Shown one piece after another: positions 28,183 to 36,516 of a stretch of 64,000 bases of DNA. Position 1 is the first letter of the stretch, and every line of letters starts with the position of its first letter. The position numbers were made by a program, and so were the translations under genes. Origin of the DNA: Corynebacterium suicordis DSM 45110 (lineage in GTDB: Bacteria > Actinomycetota > Actinomycetes > Mycobacteriales > Mycobacteriaceae); NCBI RefSeq assembly GCF_015351405.1, contig NZ_JADKMY010000003.1, forward strand, positions 248,001 to 312,000. Direction: 5' to 3'. The notes beneath the pieces were generated by a model, which was not told the DNA's origin, searched no databases, and saw only the letters and a program-made list of their open reading frames with translations.

Positions 28183-28740
28183 TTAGCTGCAGTATGCTTC
28201 GTTGGCTGCGTCCACGATTGTCTTCTGCACGTCTTCGGGATCTCCATCCACCACACCCTGGGTCTTCAGCTGTCCCGCGGCCAGAGCGGTGAAGACGTCT
28301 TCCCCACCGGCTTCCTTGGACTGGCAGTAGCCGCGGCCGGCTGCGATCAGCTGGTCTTCCGTGCCGCCCGGTTCGGATGCGCCCGGAGCCTTGGAGAGAT
28401 CCACCTTGCCGTCCTTCAGACGGTTGAGATAATCCTGGTCTTCACTGCTGCGGCCGGTGCCGGAAGGCACCTCCTCCACTTGTTCCGCACCGGAGTCTTC
28501 GGCTGGAGCGCCGCCACCGTTGTTGTTGTTCTCCGGAGCGGGAGCGCTGCTCTCCGCACTGGGCTCTGCGCTGGCGCTGGCAGACTGGCTCACGCTGGGC
28601 ACGCTGGAGCTGGCGGCATCACCAGGATTCTCCGCCGTGGAATCATCGCCACAGGCGGTCACGGCCAGCAGGAGCGGCAAGCTGGAAGCGAGCAGTAGGG
28701 TGCGACGAGATGCGCGGTTAAAACGATGAGCTTTGTTCAC
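28183..28740 (-). CDS. Secreted DUF732-type lipoprotein
   Basis: A 185-residue lipoprotein. Basic N-terminus, hydrophobic core and lipobox LLAVTAC with Cys30 predict lipid attachment. Residues ~35-95 are a low-complexity Ser/Ala/Pro/Asn/Gly spacer. The C-terminal ~80 residues carry two cysteines (GYCQS and AYCS) that bracket a small helical domain as in DUF732. No function is known for the domain. Its place between cop1 and the cutinase in the mycolate cluster suggests an envelope role (inference). Confidence 0.85.
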   Translation of the reverse strand: MNKAHRFNRASRRTLLLASSLPLLLAVTACGDDSTAENPGDAASSSVPSVSQSASASAEPSAESSAPAPENNNNGGGAPAEDSGAEQVEEVPSGTGRSSEDQDYLNRLKDGKVDLSKAPGASEPGGTEDQLIAAGRGYCQSKEAGGEDVFTALAAGQLKTQGVVDGDPEDVQKTIVDAANEAYCS

Positions 28741-28774
28741 GATAACTCCCAGGTTGGGTGGAGATTAATTAAGG

Positions 28775-28833
28775 AAAGGGCCAGCTCCTCTCGATGAAAG
28801 AAGCTGACGCTCGGGTCGTGCTAGCGGCCCTTT
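28775..28833 (-). terminator. Possible terminator downstream of cop1
   Basis: AAAGGGCC (28775-28782) pairs with GGCCCTTT (28826-28833). The 43-nt loop holds a smaller AGCT-based stem. It lies 40 nt after the cop1 stop on the minus strand. Confidence 0.45.
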
Positions 28834-28872
28834 GATGGGCCTATGAAGCTTCGGAGAGCACCAGCCAGTGGC

Positions 28873-30864
28873 TTAGCGAACTTCGACGCGTCCGTTGATT
28901 TCGCGGATTACTCCGTGCTCGAACTTGATCTCGTTGCCACCGGCAGGGATTGCGGCCTGGTCAGAGATCGGGAAGCCGAGCTTTCCGTTCTCCCAGTTCT
29001 CTGCAGCCCAGGCATCGCGGATCTTGCCGTTGTAGATGGCATGAGCGCCCGTACCTGCGGACCAGTAGATGGCACCGCCAGCGAAGTTGGTGAACTTGCC
29101 GCCACGGGCAGCGTCGAGCTCAGCCGAGCTTGGCACACCGAGCTGGGAATTGAGTCCACCGAGCAGCAGGTACTTCTTGGCGATTTCGCCCTGAACGTAG
29201 TTGCCCTGATCCTTCTCATCCAGGACGACGACACCGTTCTGGAACTTTTGGATCAGACCCTTGCCCGCAACCTTTTCTGGGGCGGAGATTGGGTAGCCCA
29301 GAGGACCGTTCTCGTAGCCGGTCTTGCCCCAAACGTCCATCACGGTCTTGGGAACTTCCACGGCACCAATTTCTGGGGTCCAGTAGATGTTGCCGTTCTC
29401 GAATTCAGCGAATGCACCCTTGGCCAGCTTCTTCTCTTCACCCTTTGGGTAGCCCAACCAAGACTCTGGTCCCTTGAGCTCAGAGTAGCGAGCGCCGATG
29501 CGACCCCACAGGTAGTGTGCACCGGTTGGCTGAGACCAGTAAGCGCGCCCGCCACGGAAGTCCTGAATCTTTCCGCCACGAGGGCCGTCGTACTCGTTGG
29601 AGATACAGGCGCCCATGTGTGGGTACTGAGACAGGCCTGCACCGATGGCGCCGCTTGCCTGGCAAGTGGTGCCGCGATCATCCTTGCTCAACCCGAAGGA
29701 ATCAGCGATGTGTGGCCATGCCTGGGTCATCTCGAACTGCCAGTATGGCCAAGAGTGGGTGCCGGAAGGACGGAAAGCGGTGATCACATTCACGTTCTTC
29801 TTCTTGGCTTCGCGCACAAAGGTCTCGGTGGTCATGCGGGACATGATTTCCAGGCCGGTGCCGGCGTAGTTGTCGGAGGTTCCTGGGAGTGGACCCGGAC
29901 GGTCATAAGGACCGGCATTGCCGTTTCCGGAAGACACGTAGACGGACATGTTCTTCAGTGCATCCACGCCCAGCTTTGGATCGTGGTCGATCCAGCCCTG
30001 GGAGCCGTATGGTCCCCACATCTTGGTGGCATCGAATCCGCCACCATCACGGGTAGCTGCACCCAGTGCCTGCGGCATACCGAAGGAGCTGGTGTCCAGG
30101 TAGCCGGAGAAGGAACCAGCGAACTTGTACATCTGCGGGTTGCGCTCTGCCAGGTTCATCGCGGCGGTGCCGCCCATGGACAGACCCACTACGGCGCGCT
30201 GATCGTTGGCACGCCAGCCTTCGCGCAGCACGGCAGGAAGCTCCTTGGTGAGGAAGGATTCCCACATGTAGTGCTTGCCGTTGTCTGGCTGCTGCCAGTC
30301 AGAGTAGAAGGAAGAGTTACCGCCCACTGGCAGAACCACGTTCACGTTCTTATCTGCGTAGAAAGAAGCGATGTTGGTTTCCAGGGTCCAGCCGGACTCA
30401 TCATCGCGGGCGCGCAGGCCATCGAGGGTGAGCAGGGTGGGGAACTTCTTGGAAGGCTGGGAGTACCAGTCGCGAGCCATGAGGATCTGCACCTTCACGG
30501 GATCGCCCGGCATAGCCGCAGACTTGATGAAGACGTTTGCCCAGCGGTCGGTGATCCACTCCACGCGGTCCACGGAAACACCAGCGGGCAGGCCGGTCAG
30601 TGGCTGCTCGGTGACATCAATCGGGGTGCGGTCCGGAACGGAATCCGGCTCGAGGTAATCGGTGCCGGAGCCTGGGCTCAGGTTGCCGGAGATGCTTCCC
30701 ACCTGTGCCTGTGCAGCAGGCAGACCCTGGCCGGCAACAACTGGGGTGAGGGGAAGGACGAGGGCTGCAGCCACTGGCAAAGCCAGGGTTGCGACAGGCG
30801 CCATGCGGCGGCTACTCGCTCCGGCAGGGCGGGTACGGCGGGAGAGGATCGCGGCAAAGCGCAT
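28873..30864 (-). CDS. cop1: Mycolyltransferase Cop1 (PS1) with LGFP repeats
   Basis: Transfers mycolate from trehalose monomycolate to arabinogalactan or a second trehalose. The 663-residue secreted protein has a long basic signal peptide ending near AAQAQ (~residue 55), an antigen-85-type esterase domain with nucleophile VGLSMGG and histidine motif SGTHSWPYWQ, and a C-terminal region of about five LGFP-type repeats (LGYPKG, LGYPIS, LGVPSS, LGFPIS), thought to bind the wall. The start ATG at 30864 has AAGGAAG seven bases upstream; the TTG two codons earlier is rejected. Confidence 0.95.
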   Translation of the reverse strand: MRFAAILSRRTRPAGASSRRMAPVATLALPVAAALVLPLTPVVAGQGLPAAQAQVGSISGNLSPGSGTDYLEPDSVPDRTPIDVTEQPLTGLPAGVSVDRVEWITDRWANVFIKSAAMPGDPVKVQILMARDWYSQPSKKFPTLLTLDGLRARDDESGWTLETNIASFYADKNVNVVLPVGGNSSFYSDWQQPDNGKHYMWESFLTKELPAVLREGWRANDQRAVVGLSMGGTAAMNLAERNPQMYKFAGSFSGYLDTSSFGMPQALGAATRDGGGFDATKMWGPYGSQGWIDHDPKLGVDALKNMSVYVSSGNGNAGPYDRPGPLPGTSDNYAGTGLEIMSRMTTETFVREAKKKNVNVITAFRPSGTHSWPYWQFEMTQAWPHIADSFGLSKDDRGTTCQASGAIGAGLSQYPHMGACISNEYDGPRGGKIQDFRGGRAYWSQPTGAHYLWGRIGARYSELKGPESWLGYPKGEEKKLAKGAFAEFENGNIYWTPEIGAVEVPKTVMDVWGKTGYENGPLGYPISAPEKVAGKGLIQKFQNGVVVLDEKDQGNYVQGEIAKKYLLLGGLNSQLGVPSSAELDAARGGKFTNFAGGAIYWSAGTGAHAIYNGKIRDAWAAENWENGKLGFPISDQAAIPAGGNEIKFEHGVIREINGRVEVR

Positions 30865-30896
30865 GTTCAATCTTCCTTTTTAGCGTCAGTTTCAGT

Positions 30897-30902
30897 CTTA
30901 TA
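30897..30902 (-). promoter_or_regulatory. Candidate -10 element for cop1
   Basis: TATAAG on the minus strand, 33 bases before the ATG at 30864, within the palindrome CTTATAAG. An AT-rich stretch lies upstream. No clear -35 hexamer is seen. Confidence 0.35.
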
Positions 30903-31118
30903 AGCTGATGTTTTTATTAAATCGTTACACAAATCATGCTGGTCCGCGATTCACACACAGCCCGTCTTGCGACAAAGCTTCGCGTATCGCTTCTCGCCAA
31001 CACATTGTCTAACCAGTGATACCGAAGCAGGTTCCCCGCCTCCTCCGGCCAAAAGTCCACGGCGTGTGACGGGGTTAAGTATGGCAAGAACTTCCATTTA
31101 TTCCCGCACAACACACCG

Positions 31119-31148
31119 AAACCTAAAGGTTTAGTTGAAGGTTACCTT
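31119..31148. promoter_or_regulatory. Two adjacent palindromes upstream of cop1, possible operators
   Basis: AAACCT-AA-AGGTTT (31119-31132) and AAGGT-T-ACCTT (31138-31148) lie side by side, followed by TTAACTTAG. The arrangement resembles regulator half-sites such as those of iron repressors, but the match to a DtxR box is imperfect. Confidence 0.3.
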
Positions 31149-31224
31149 AACTTAGCCCCCAGAACATACAAAATATCGTGGGATTTTCCAGATCCTTGGC
31201 GTCGGCCCGCCTTAACAGCACACG

Positions 31225-31262
31225 AAAGGAGCCGGCCAACCTTTCGGTCAACCGGCCCCTTT
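31225..31262 (-). terminator. Terminator of the second mycolyltransferase gene
   Basis: 31225-31235 pairs with 31252-31262 (11 bp, one mismatch) around a loop with an inner stem. It lies 50 nt after the stop at 31313. Confidence 0.6.
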
Positions 31263-31312
31263 GTGCATTATCGGAAGTGAGGCTTCCGCCTATTTATTAG
31301 GCGCGCAGACTA

Positions 31313-32335
31313 TTAAGCGTGCAGAGCGCCCAAGATGTGTGGGCGAGCCTTGGCCAGCTCATCGTTCCAGTAGCTCCAGGAGTGGATGCCCACGATGGGG
31401 TAACTCACTACCGGCTGAGCGCCACCAGCACGGGCTGCCAGCTCGAACTTGGCAGTGGACGTACGGGACATCCACTCCAGGGTCACACCGGAAACCACGG
31501 CGATGGGATCCTTGATCAGGTTCTCGCGGGTACCGGTGATACCGGCGGCAGAAGAAATGTACATCGGCATGCCGGCGAACTTGCCGCTTGCCGCCTGCAC
31601 AACTGGGTCATTGCGGAAGCGGATCGGATCCAGCGGGTTGCCCCACATGTTCCAGATCTGCGCGCCCGGTCCGCCCGAATCCAGCATTGCCAACTCGATA
31701 GCGGTATACATGCCAGGCCAGGTTGGGTTGAGGTAACCGGACATGGAGGTCACGTGCTTGAACTGGTCGCGGTGATGTGCCGCGAGGTTCATGGCCGCAG
31801 TGCCACCCATGGACAGTCCCACGATGCCGTTGTTGTTAGGAGAAACTCCGAAGTTGCCCTGCAGGTAACCTGGCAGTTCACGGGTGAGGAAGGTCTCCCA
31901 GCGTGGCTTGGCTGGGCCGTTCACGCCGTTCCATGGGCCGATCCAGTCCGCGTAGAACTGCGCCTGTCCACCCACTGGCATGACCAGGGTGACATCGTCG
32001 TTGACGAACTTCTCGTGAGCCTTGCCGTCGTAGGTCCAGGCGTTCCAGTCATCGCGAGCACGCAGTCCGTCGAGCAGGTAAAGACCAGCGTTACCACCGT
32101 TCGACGATGCCTGAATCTGCACGCGGATGTTCTGGTTCATGGCGGGGGACCAAACATCGCAGTTCTGTACGAAGAAAGCTACGTCATCCCAGCTACAGCC
32201 CGGACGCAGGAATCCACGGTTATCCGCAGAGGCGGTCGGAGCAGCCACGATGGCCAGCCCCAAAGCGGTTGCCAAGGCCAGCAGCAAAGAAGTCATCTTC
32301 TTCACTGCGCCGGCAGTTTTTACAGTCTGTGACAT
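31313..32335 (-). CDS. Mycolyltransferase (antigen-85 type, CmytB-like)
   Basis: A 340-residue secreted mycolyltransferase without LGFP repeats. The signal peptide ends near PTASA (residue ~37). The esterase domain shows LYLLDGLRARDDWNAW, the nucleophile elbow VGLSMGGTAAMN, and the histidine motif VGIHSWSYW. In C. glutamicum the enzyme in this place is one of the trehalose-mycolate transferases. The ATG at 32335 is preceded by GGGAGAG; a Met at residue 14 is a less likely start. A response-regulator-type direct repeat lies 38-54 nt upstream. Confidence 0.93.
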   Translation of the reverse strand: MSQTVKTAGAVKKMTSLLLALATALGLAIVAAPTASADNRGFLRPGCSWDDVAFFVQNCDVWSPAMNQNIRVQIQASSNGGNAGLYLLDGLRARDDWNAWTYDGKAHEKFVNDDVTLVMPVGGQAQFYADWIGPWNGVNGPAKPRWETFLTRELPGYLQGNFGVSPNNNGIVGLSMGGTAAMNLAAHHRDQFKHVTSMSGYLNPTWPGMYTAIELAMLDSGGPGAQIWNMWGNPLDPIRFRNDPVVQAASGKFAGMPMYISSAAGITGTRENLIKDPIAVVSGVTLEWMSRTSTAKFELAARAGGAQPVVSYPIVGIHSWSYWNDELAKARPHILGALHA

Positions 32336-32372
32336 GAGGTCTCTTCTCTCCCAATAATGAATGCCCGCTTAC

Positions 32373-32391
32373 GTTACCAAAAAGTTACCAA
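32373..32391 (-). promoter_or_regulatory. GGTAAC direct repeat, OmpR/MtrA-type operator candidate
   Basis: On the minus strand GGTAAC occurs twice (32384-32389 and 32373-32378), 11 bases apart, in an 8-3-8 arrangement. This is the spacing of sites for OmpR-family regulators; the C. glutamicum MtrA site is described as a loose 8-bp direct repeat with a 3-bp spacer. It lies upstream of the mycolyltransferase start. Confidence 0.45.
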
Positions 32392-32421
32392 ACTAACCAT
32401 TTAGGTTTCCCAAAAAATAAA

Positions 32422-32448
32422 ACCGTTCCCCTACAAAAGGGAAACGGT
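32422..32448 (-). terminator. Strong intrinsic terminator downstream of ubiA
   Basis: ACCGTTCCC (32422-32430) pairs with GGGAAACGGT (32439-32448, one bulge). On the minus strand it is followed by TTTTATTTTTT. It ends the glfT2-PAP2-ubiA transcript and isolates the mycolyltransferase promoter. Confidence 0.8.
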
Positions 32449-32496
32449 GCTGGTGAAGCCTAGAAAACCCGAATAAATAAAACCTAAAGCTCTGGT

Positions 32497-33522
32497 TTAG
32501 CTCAAGGCTGGAACCACGTACACGGCGATAGCAATGGTGGCGATCCACGCCAGAGCCAACACCTGCAGGGTGCGGTCAGACAGCGCGATCTCATCCGGGG
32601 CCCCGCCATCGCCACGATCTACGTCAGATGCGTAGCGCAGAATAGCCACCGTGAACGGCACCATGGAGATCTGGTACCACACCGCTGCTGCCCCATCGAC
32701 CTCCTGGGAAAGATCAAAGCCCCACAGCGCGTAGCTCAACACCACAGCGGTTGCCGCCAGGGTCCACACGAAGCGCAGATAGGTGGGAGTGTAGCTCTCC
32801 AAGGACTTGCGGATCTTCGCACCGGAGTGCAGGGAATACTCCAGCTCCGCATAGCGCTTGCCAGCCGCCATGAACAGGGAGCCGAACGCAGCCACCAGCA
32901 GGAACCATTGTGAAAGCACGATATCCGCGGCCACACCACCGGCCATTGCGCGCAGCATAAATCCGGAGCTCACCAGGGCGATATCAATCACCGGCTGGTG
33001 CTTCCAACCAAAGCAGTAACCCAGCTGCAGCGCGATATATACAGAGACCACCATCGCCAGACCACTGCCGGAGCTGGCCAGGAAACTGCCGCCCACCGCG
33101 ATGAGGATCAGCACTCCTGCCATTGCATAAGCCACGTTGACGGGGAGCATGCCCGCCGCGATCGGACGGAAGCGCTTGGTGGGGTGAGCCTGGTCGGCTT
33201 CCACATCGCGGGCATCGTTCACCAGATAGATCGAGCTAGCTGCCAGGCAGAAGGCAATGAATGCGATGAGCACGTCGGCCATGACCCGGCCGGAAAACAG
33301 CGCCTCGCTACCAGCTGCCAGCGGTGCGGCCACCACCAGGACGTTCTTCACCCATTGCTTCGGCCGCATTGCCTTGAACATGGCGTCTGCCAGGTTCTTC
33401 GGCGGCTGCAGCTTCTTGTCCGCCTTGCCCGTCCCCGTTGGCTGGGTTGGCTCGAGGCCAGAGGTGTGCGGTTCAGAGCCCAAGAGGGGTTCTACCGGGG
33501 ATTCATTCTGATCGTGGCTCAC
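32497..33522 (-). CDS. ubiA: Decaprenyl-phosphate phosphoribosyltransferase (UbiA/Rv3806c)
   Basis: Attaches 5-phosphoribose to decaprenyl phosphate, the first committed step to the arabinose donor. The 341-residue protein has a ~45-residue disordered N-terminus, then the UbiA fold with RPKQWVKNVLV and the prenyl-diphosphate motif NDARDVEADQAHPTKRFRP, followed by about nine membrane helices. The start overlaps the PAP2 stop by four bases (ATGA), so translation is coupled. This pairing matches Rv3806c-Rv3807c. Confidence 0.94.
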   Translation of the reverse strand: MSHDQNESPVEPLLGSEPHTSGLEPTQPTGTGKADKKLQPPKNLADAMFKAMRPKQWVKNVLVVAAPLAAGSEALFSGRVMADVLIAFIAFCLAASSIYLVNDARDVEADQAHPTKRFRPIAAGMLPVNVAYAMAGVLILIAVGGSFLASSGSGLAMVVSVYIALQLGYCFGWKHQPVIDIALVSSGFMLRAMAGGVAADIVLSQWFLLVAAFGSLFMAAGKRYAELEYSLHSGAKIRKSLESYTPTYLRFVWTLAATAVVLSYALWGFDLSQEVDGAAAVWYQISMVPFTVAILRYASDVDRGDGGAPDEIALSDRTLQVLALAWIATIAIAVYVVPALS

Positions 33523-34160
33523 CGTTGCTCCTCGTTCGCGCGTTCATTTTTCTTCTTCTTTTCGACGCCTCCACGGCGCACTGCCTCTGCGGTAGCCCAA
33601 CCAATGAGACTGCCTACGGCCACATCTGTGGGGTAGTGTACGCCCAACACCAATCGCGAGGCCGCCATGACTGGCACACCTGCAAGTGGGAGCGGGGTTT
33701 TCTTCAGATACGCCAGGGAAACCAGCGCTGCCGTGGAGCTGGTGGCGTGTGATGAGGGGAAACTGAGCTTGGAGGGCGTGGCCACCCCGATCTGCACTCC
33801 CCGCGCGTGTGGCCGCGGACGGCGCACCACGCGCTTGAGAATCACGGAGATCGCGTGGGCGGTGAATGCGGAAACACCCATGGCCAGCCACTCTGGCTTC
33901 TTACTGGCCTGCTTTTCCGTGAGGAAACCTGCGCCGGAGATCGCGAACCAGCCCAGGGCGTGCTCGCCGAAGTGGCTCAGCCCACGCGCGGCGGGCAGAA
34001 CTCCTGGGGTGGTGCCGATGGCGCGCTGGATACCCAGCAACGCGCGGGTTTCACCCAGCGGGTCGCCCTTGACTCGCGGGAGGGCCGCGGCCGCCCGGTG
34101 TGCGAGCACGGGAAGCTTCACAAACTTATCGGGCACTGCGGAGTGATCGTGCGTGTTCAC
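33519..34160 (-). CDS. PAP2-family phosphatase, decaprenylphosphoryl-5-phosphoribose phosphatase (Rv3807c type)
   Basis: Predicted to remove the 5-phosphate from decaprenylphosphoryl-5-phosphoribose, between UbiA and the DprE epimerase. The 213-residue protein has the PAP2 motifs KRVVRRPRP, PSSHATSS and SRLVLGVHYPTD in order, with hydrophobic segments between. The GTG at 34160 was chosen; a longer GTG start at 34250 would run into the glfT2 end. The C-terminus is a Lys/Glu-rich tail encoded by a copy of the GGCGTCG motif. It lies between glfT2 and ubiA on the same strand. Confidence 0.9.
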   Translation of the reverse strand: MNTHDHSAVPDKFVKLPVLAHRAAAALPRVKGDPLGETRALLGIQRAIGTTPGVLPAARGLSHFGEHALGWFAISGAGFLTEKQASKKPEWLAMGVSAFTAHAISVILKRVVRRPRPHARGVQIGVATPSKLSFPSSHATSSTAALVSLAYLKKTPLPLAGVPVMAASRLVLGVHYPTDVAVGSLIGWATAEAVRRGGVEKKKKNERANEEQR

Positions 34161-34219
34161 CTCAGTATTTCCCTTTCTTAAGAGGAGATAATCGAGCGGG
34201 CCTGGTGCGGAAGAAACCC

Positions 34220-36382
34220 TTAGGCTTCCGGTTCGAAAATCTGCTTCCACGCTTCCATGCTGCTCAGCTCGGCGTGCGCTGCTTGGTAGCGTTCGCGCAT
34301 GTCAGCAAAGCGATCCAGCACCTGCTTTTGCAGGGTGGCGGATTCCTTGGCCAGAGCCAGCATCTGGTCGCGGTCGCGCTTGCGGTACACCACGCCCTTG
34401 CCATCCGCGGTGGTCACGGTGGCTCCATCCAAGCGGGAGAGGTTGAACCAGCGAGCTTCGATCGGCGGGAGGTTGACCTGCGGAACCTCGTGGTGATGAG
34501 TCTGCGCCGGCCTCAGGTTGTTGAGCACTCCCTGGGTGAGCGTCTTGATCTTGGTCACCGGGTTGGTGGGAATGTTCAGCAGACCGGCAGGGCCGCCGCT
34601 TGGTGCGGGAAGGTCAGAGGCGGAGCGGAGAACGGTGGCGTCGGCAAAATTCTTTCGCAAGGTGTTGATGCGAGGAAGGGCGCTCTCCAGAATGCCGAAG
34701 AGGTTTTCCGGCCCGGCGAGGAAGTCCTTCATGGCTTCGTTCTGGATCGCCACGGTGGAGTATTCCAGGCAGAGGAGGTGCTTGGCAGTGGCCTTGGCCA
34801 TGGAGATGACCAGGCCGCGGGGGTTGTCGTGACCCTGGATGGCGGCCACGATCAGGCGGTTGCGCAGGTGGAAGTATGCCTGCCAGTCGATGGCGTCGTC
34901 CTTATCGGACCAGGCCATATGCCAGATGGCGATTCCCGGCCATGAAGCGGTGGGGAATCCGGCATCCTTGGCGCGCAGGCCGAACTCGCCGTCATCCCAC
35001 TTGATGAACAGCGGCAAAGGCTGGCCGATGGTGTCCGCCACCACGCGGGGGATCATGCACATCCACCAACCGTTGTAGTCCACATCGATGCGTCGGTGCA
35101 GGTCACGCGAGTGCGTCTCCTCCCCCACCACGTTGCCGTGCACATCGGTGCGCATGGCCTTCTTATCGCCCTCGCGGATCGCATCATCGCCGCGGTCGCG
35201 CAGCGGGTGCTTGTAGAAATCGTGGTCGTAGTGCGTGTGCGGCGCGGCGGTCCACATGAAGGATCCGCGGTCGATCACCTCGCCCATGGTGTGCAGGTGG
35301 GAGCGTTCCTGCAGGTTGAGCATCTGCCCGCCGATGAGCATCGGCGATTTCGCGTAGCGCGCAGCTGCCAGGGAGCGCAGCACGGAATCGGGTTCGATAG
35401 CGATGTCATCATCCATGTACAGAATGTATGGGCTCTGCGTTCCGCGCTCGGGGTGGCGTGCCTCGTACATGATGCGCGAGTAGCCGCCGGAGCCGCCGAG
35501 GTTACCCTGCGTGATGATGCGCAGACGCTCGCCGAAGTGCTGCTCGACCGCCGGGAATCCCGGCTCATCGTTGGGGTGCTTGTTGCCCTGATCCGGCATG
35601 ATCACGGCCTCGATCACTGCGTCCACATCCGGGTCGCTGGCCAGCGCTTCCAGGGCCGCCACTGCATCGGCGGGGCGGTTGAAGGTGGGGATACCCACGG
35701 TGACCTGCGCGGCTGCCGCAGGTAGGTGCTCGCCGGCAGCGTAGGTGCGGGTCTGACCCGTTTTCTTATCGACGCCAACCCCAGCAGACTTCAGTACCTG
35801 TCCCTCTGCCTCCTTGGTGGCGTACCACCCAGCGGAGTGCAGAACGGTTTCCTTCTCACAGGTGATGTCAAACCAGATCCAGCCACCATCTTCGAACTGA
35901 TCCAGGGGGATGGTGAATTCCGCTTGGCCGCGGCCGGATTCATCGGTGGCCACCACATCTCCGGTGATGGCGATGCGGGAGCCATCGATCTTGGAGCGGT
36001 AGAGGTCAATGCGCGCATCGCCGCTGAGATCAACGCGCAGCTGAACTTCTGTCAGCTGGGACCAACGACGCCAGTAGCTGGCGGGGAAGGCGTTGAAGTA
36101 GGTCTCGAAGGAGACTTCCACTCCGGCGGGGATCACAGCCTCCGTGCGGGACTGTGCCGTGATGCGACCCGGTGCAGCTTCATTTTCCACCACGTACAGA
36201 GAGCGCACGTCCACGGGCTCGCCGCGCTTGGGCAGCAGAATCCGAGCCAGACGAGTGGTATCAATTTCAGCAGTTGCTTGGGGTGCAGTTTCCTGACGTG
36301 CAGTTTCCGTTGTGGAATCAGACATACGGTTCAGCGCTGGCCTTCGCGAGTAGACAATAGAACAGAACCGATTATCCCCCAT
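34220..36382 (-). CDS. glfT2: Galactofuranosyltransferase GlfT2
   Basis: Polymerises galactofuranose onto the galactan primer using UDP-galactofuranose. The product is 720 residues from the ATG at 36382, which has a strong GGAGGA site five bases upstream. The N-terminal beta-domain precedes a GT-A fold with DDD-type motif YMDDDIAI (~residue 330), WWMCMIPR and the acidic WDDGEFG, then a helical C-terminus. Family proteins often begin nearer the next Met (36325, giving 701 residues). The two starts cannot be separated by sequence alone; the ribosome binding site favours the longer form. Confidence 0.94.
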   Translation of the reverse strand: MGDNRFCSIVYSRRPALNRMSDSTTETARQETAPQATAEIDTTRLARILLPKRGEPVDVRSLYVVENEAAPGRITAQSRTEAVIPAGVEVSFETYFNAFPASYWRRWSQLTEVQLRVDLSGDARIDLYRSKIDGSRIAITGDVVATDESGRGQAEFTIPLDQFEDGGWIWFDITCEKETVLHSAGWYATKEAEGQVLKSAGVGVDKKTGQTRTYAAGEHLPAAAAQVTVGIPTFNRPADAVAALEALASDPDVDAVIEAVIMPDQGNKHPNDEPGFPAVEQHFGERLRIITQGNLGGSGGYSRIMYEARHPERGTQSPYILYMDDDIAIEPDSVLRSLAAARYAKSPMLIGGQMLNLQERSHLHTMGEVIDRGSFMWTAAPHTHYDHDFYKHPLRDRGDDAIREGDKKAMRTDVHGNVVGEETHSRDLHRRIDVDYNGWWMCMIPRVVADTIGQPLPLFIKWDDGEFGLRAKDAGFPTASWPGIAIWHMAWSDKDDAIDWQAYFHLRNRLIVAAIQGHDNPRGLVISMAKATAKHLLCLEYSTVAIQNEAMKDFLAGPENLFGILESALPRINTLRKNFADATVLRSASDLPAPSGGPAGLLNIPTNPVTKIKTLTQGVLNNLRPAQTHHHEVPQVNLPPIEARWFNLSRLDGATVTTADGKGVVYRKRDRDQMLALAKESATLQKQVLDRFADMRERYQAAHAELSSMEAWKQIFEPEA

Positions 36383-36409
36383 GAAGGTCCTCCGGGCAGA
36401 CTGCGCCAC

Positions 36410-36516
36410 ACCCCCGCCCGGCGGCGGCCCGGTGATAGCTCAGCAGCGGCCTAGCGGCGGCCCAGTGGAAACTCAACGAATTCAGCGTGGAAAGCTACCG
36501 AGAATTAGTTGGTGAG
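36410..36516. repeat. Imperfect direct repeat in the aftB-glfT2 gap
   Basis: GCGGCGGCCC occurs near 36420 and again near 36451, each followed by a GTG-A-x-CTCA-like stretch, between the aftB stop and glfT2. No function is apparent. Confidence 0.4.

Larger units (their letters stand above)
30865..31312. other. 448-nt intergenic region between cop1 and the second mycolyltransferase
   Basis: No convincing gene. It holds the cop1 ribosome binding site and -10-like element, an AT-rich stretch with two palindromes (31119-31132 and 31138-31148), and the terminator of the upstream gene (31225-31262). Confidence 0.7.

Noticed and set aside
28843..30903. 686-residue plus-strand reading frame over cop1
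   Set aside because: Shadow of the Cop1 gene, which has a signal peptide, active site and LGFP repeats.
31138..31148. DtxR iron box upstream of cop1
   Set aside because: The palindrome AAGGTTACCTT only partly fits the 19-bp consensus, so it is listed as a possible operator without a named regulator.
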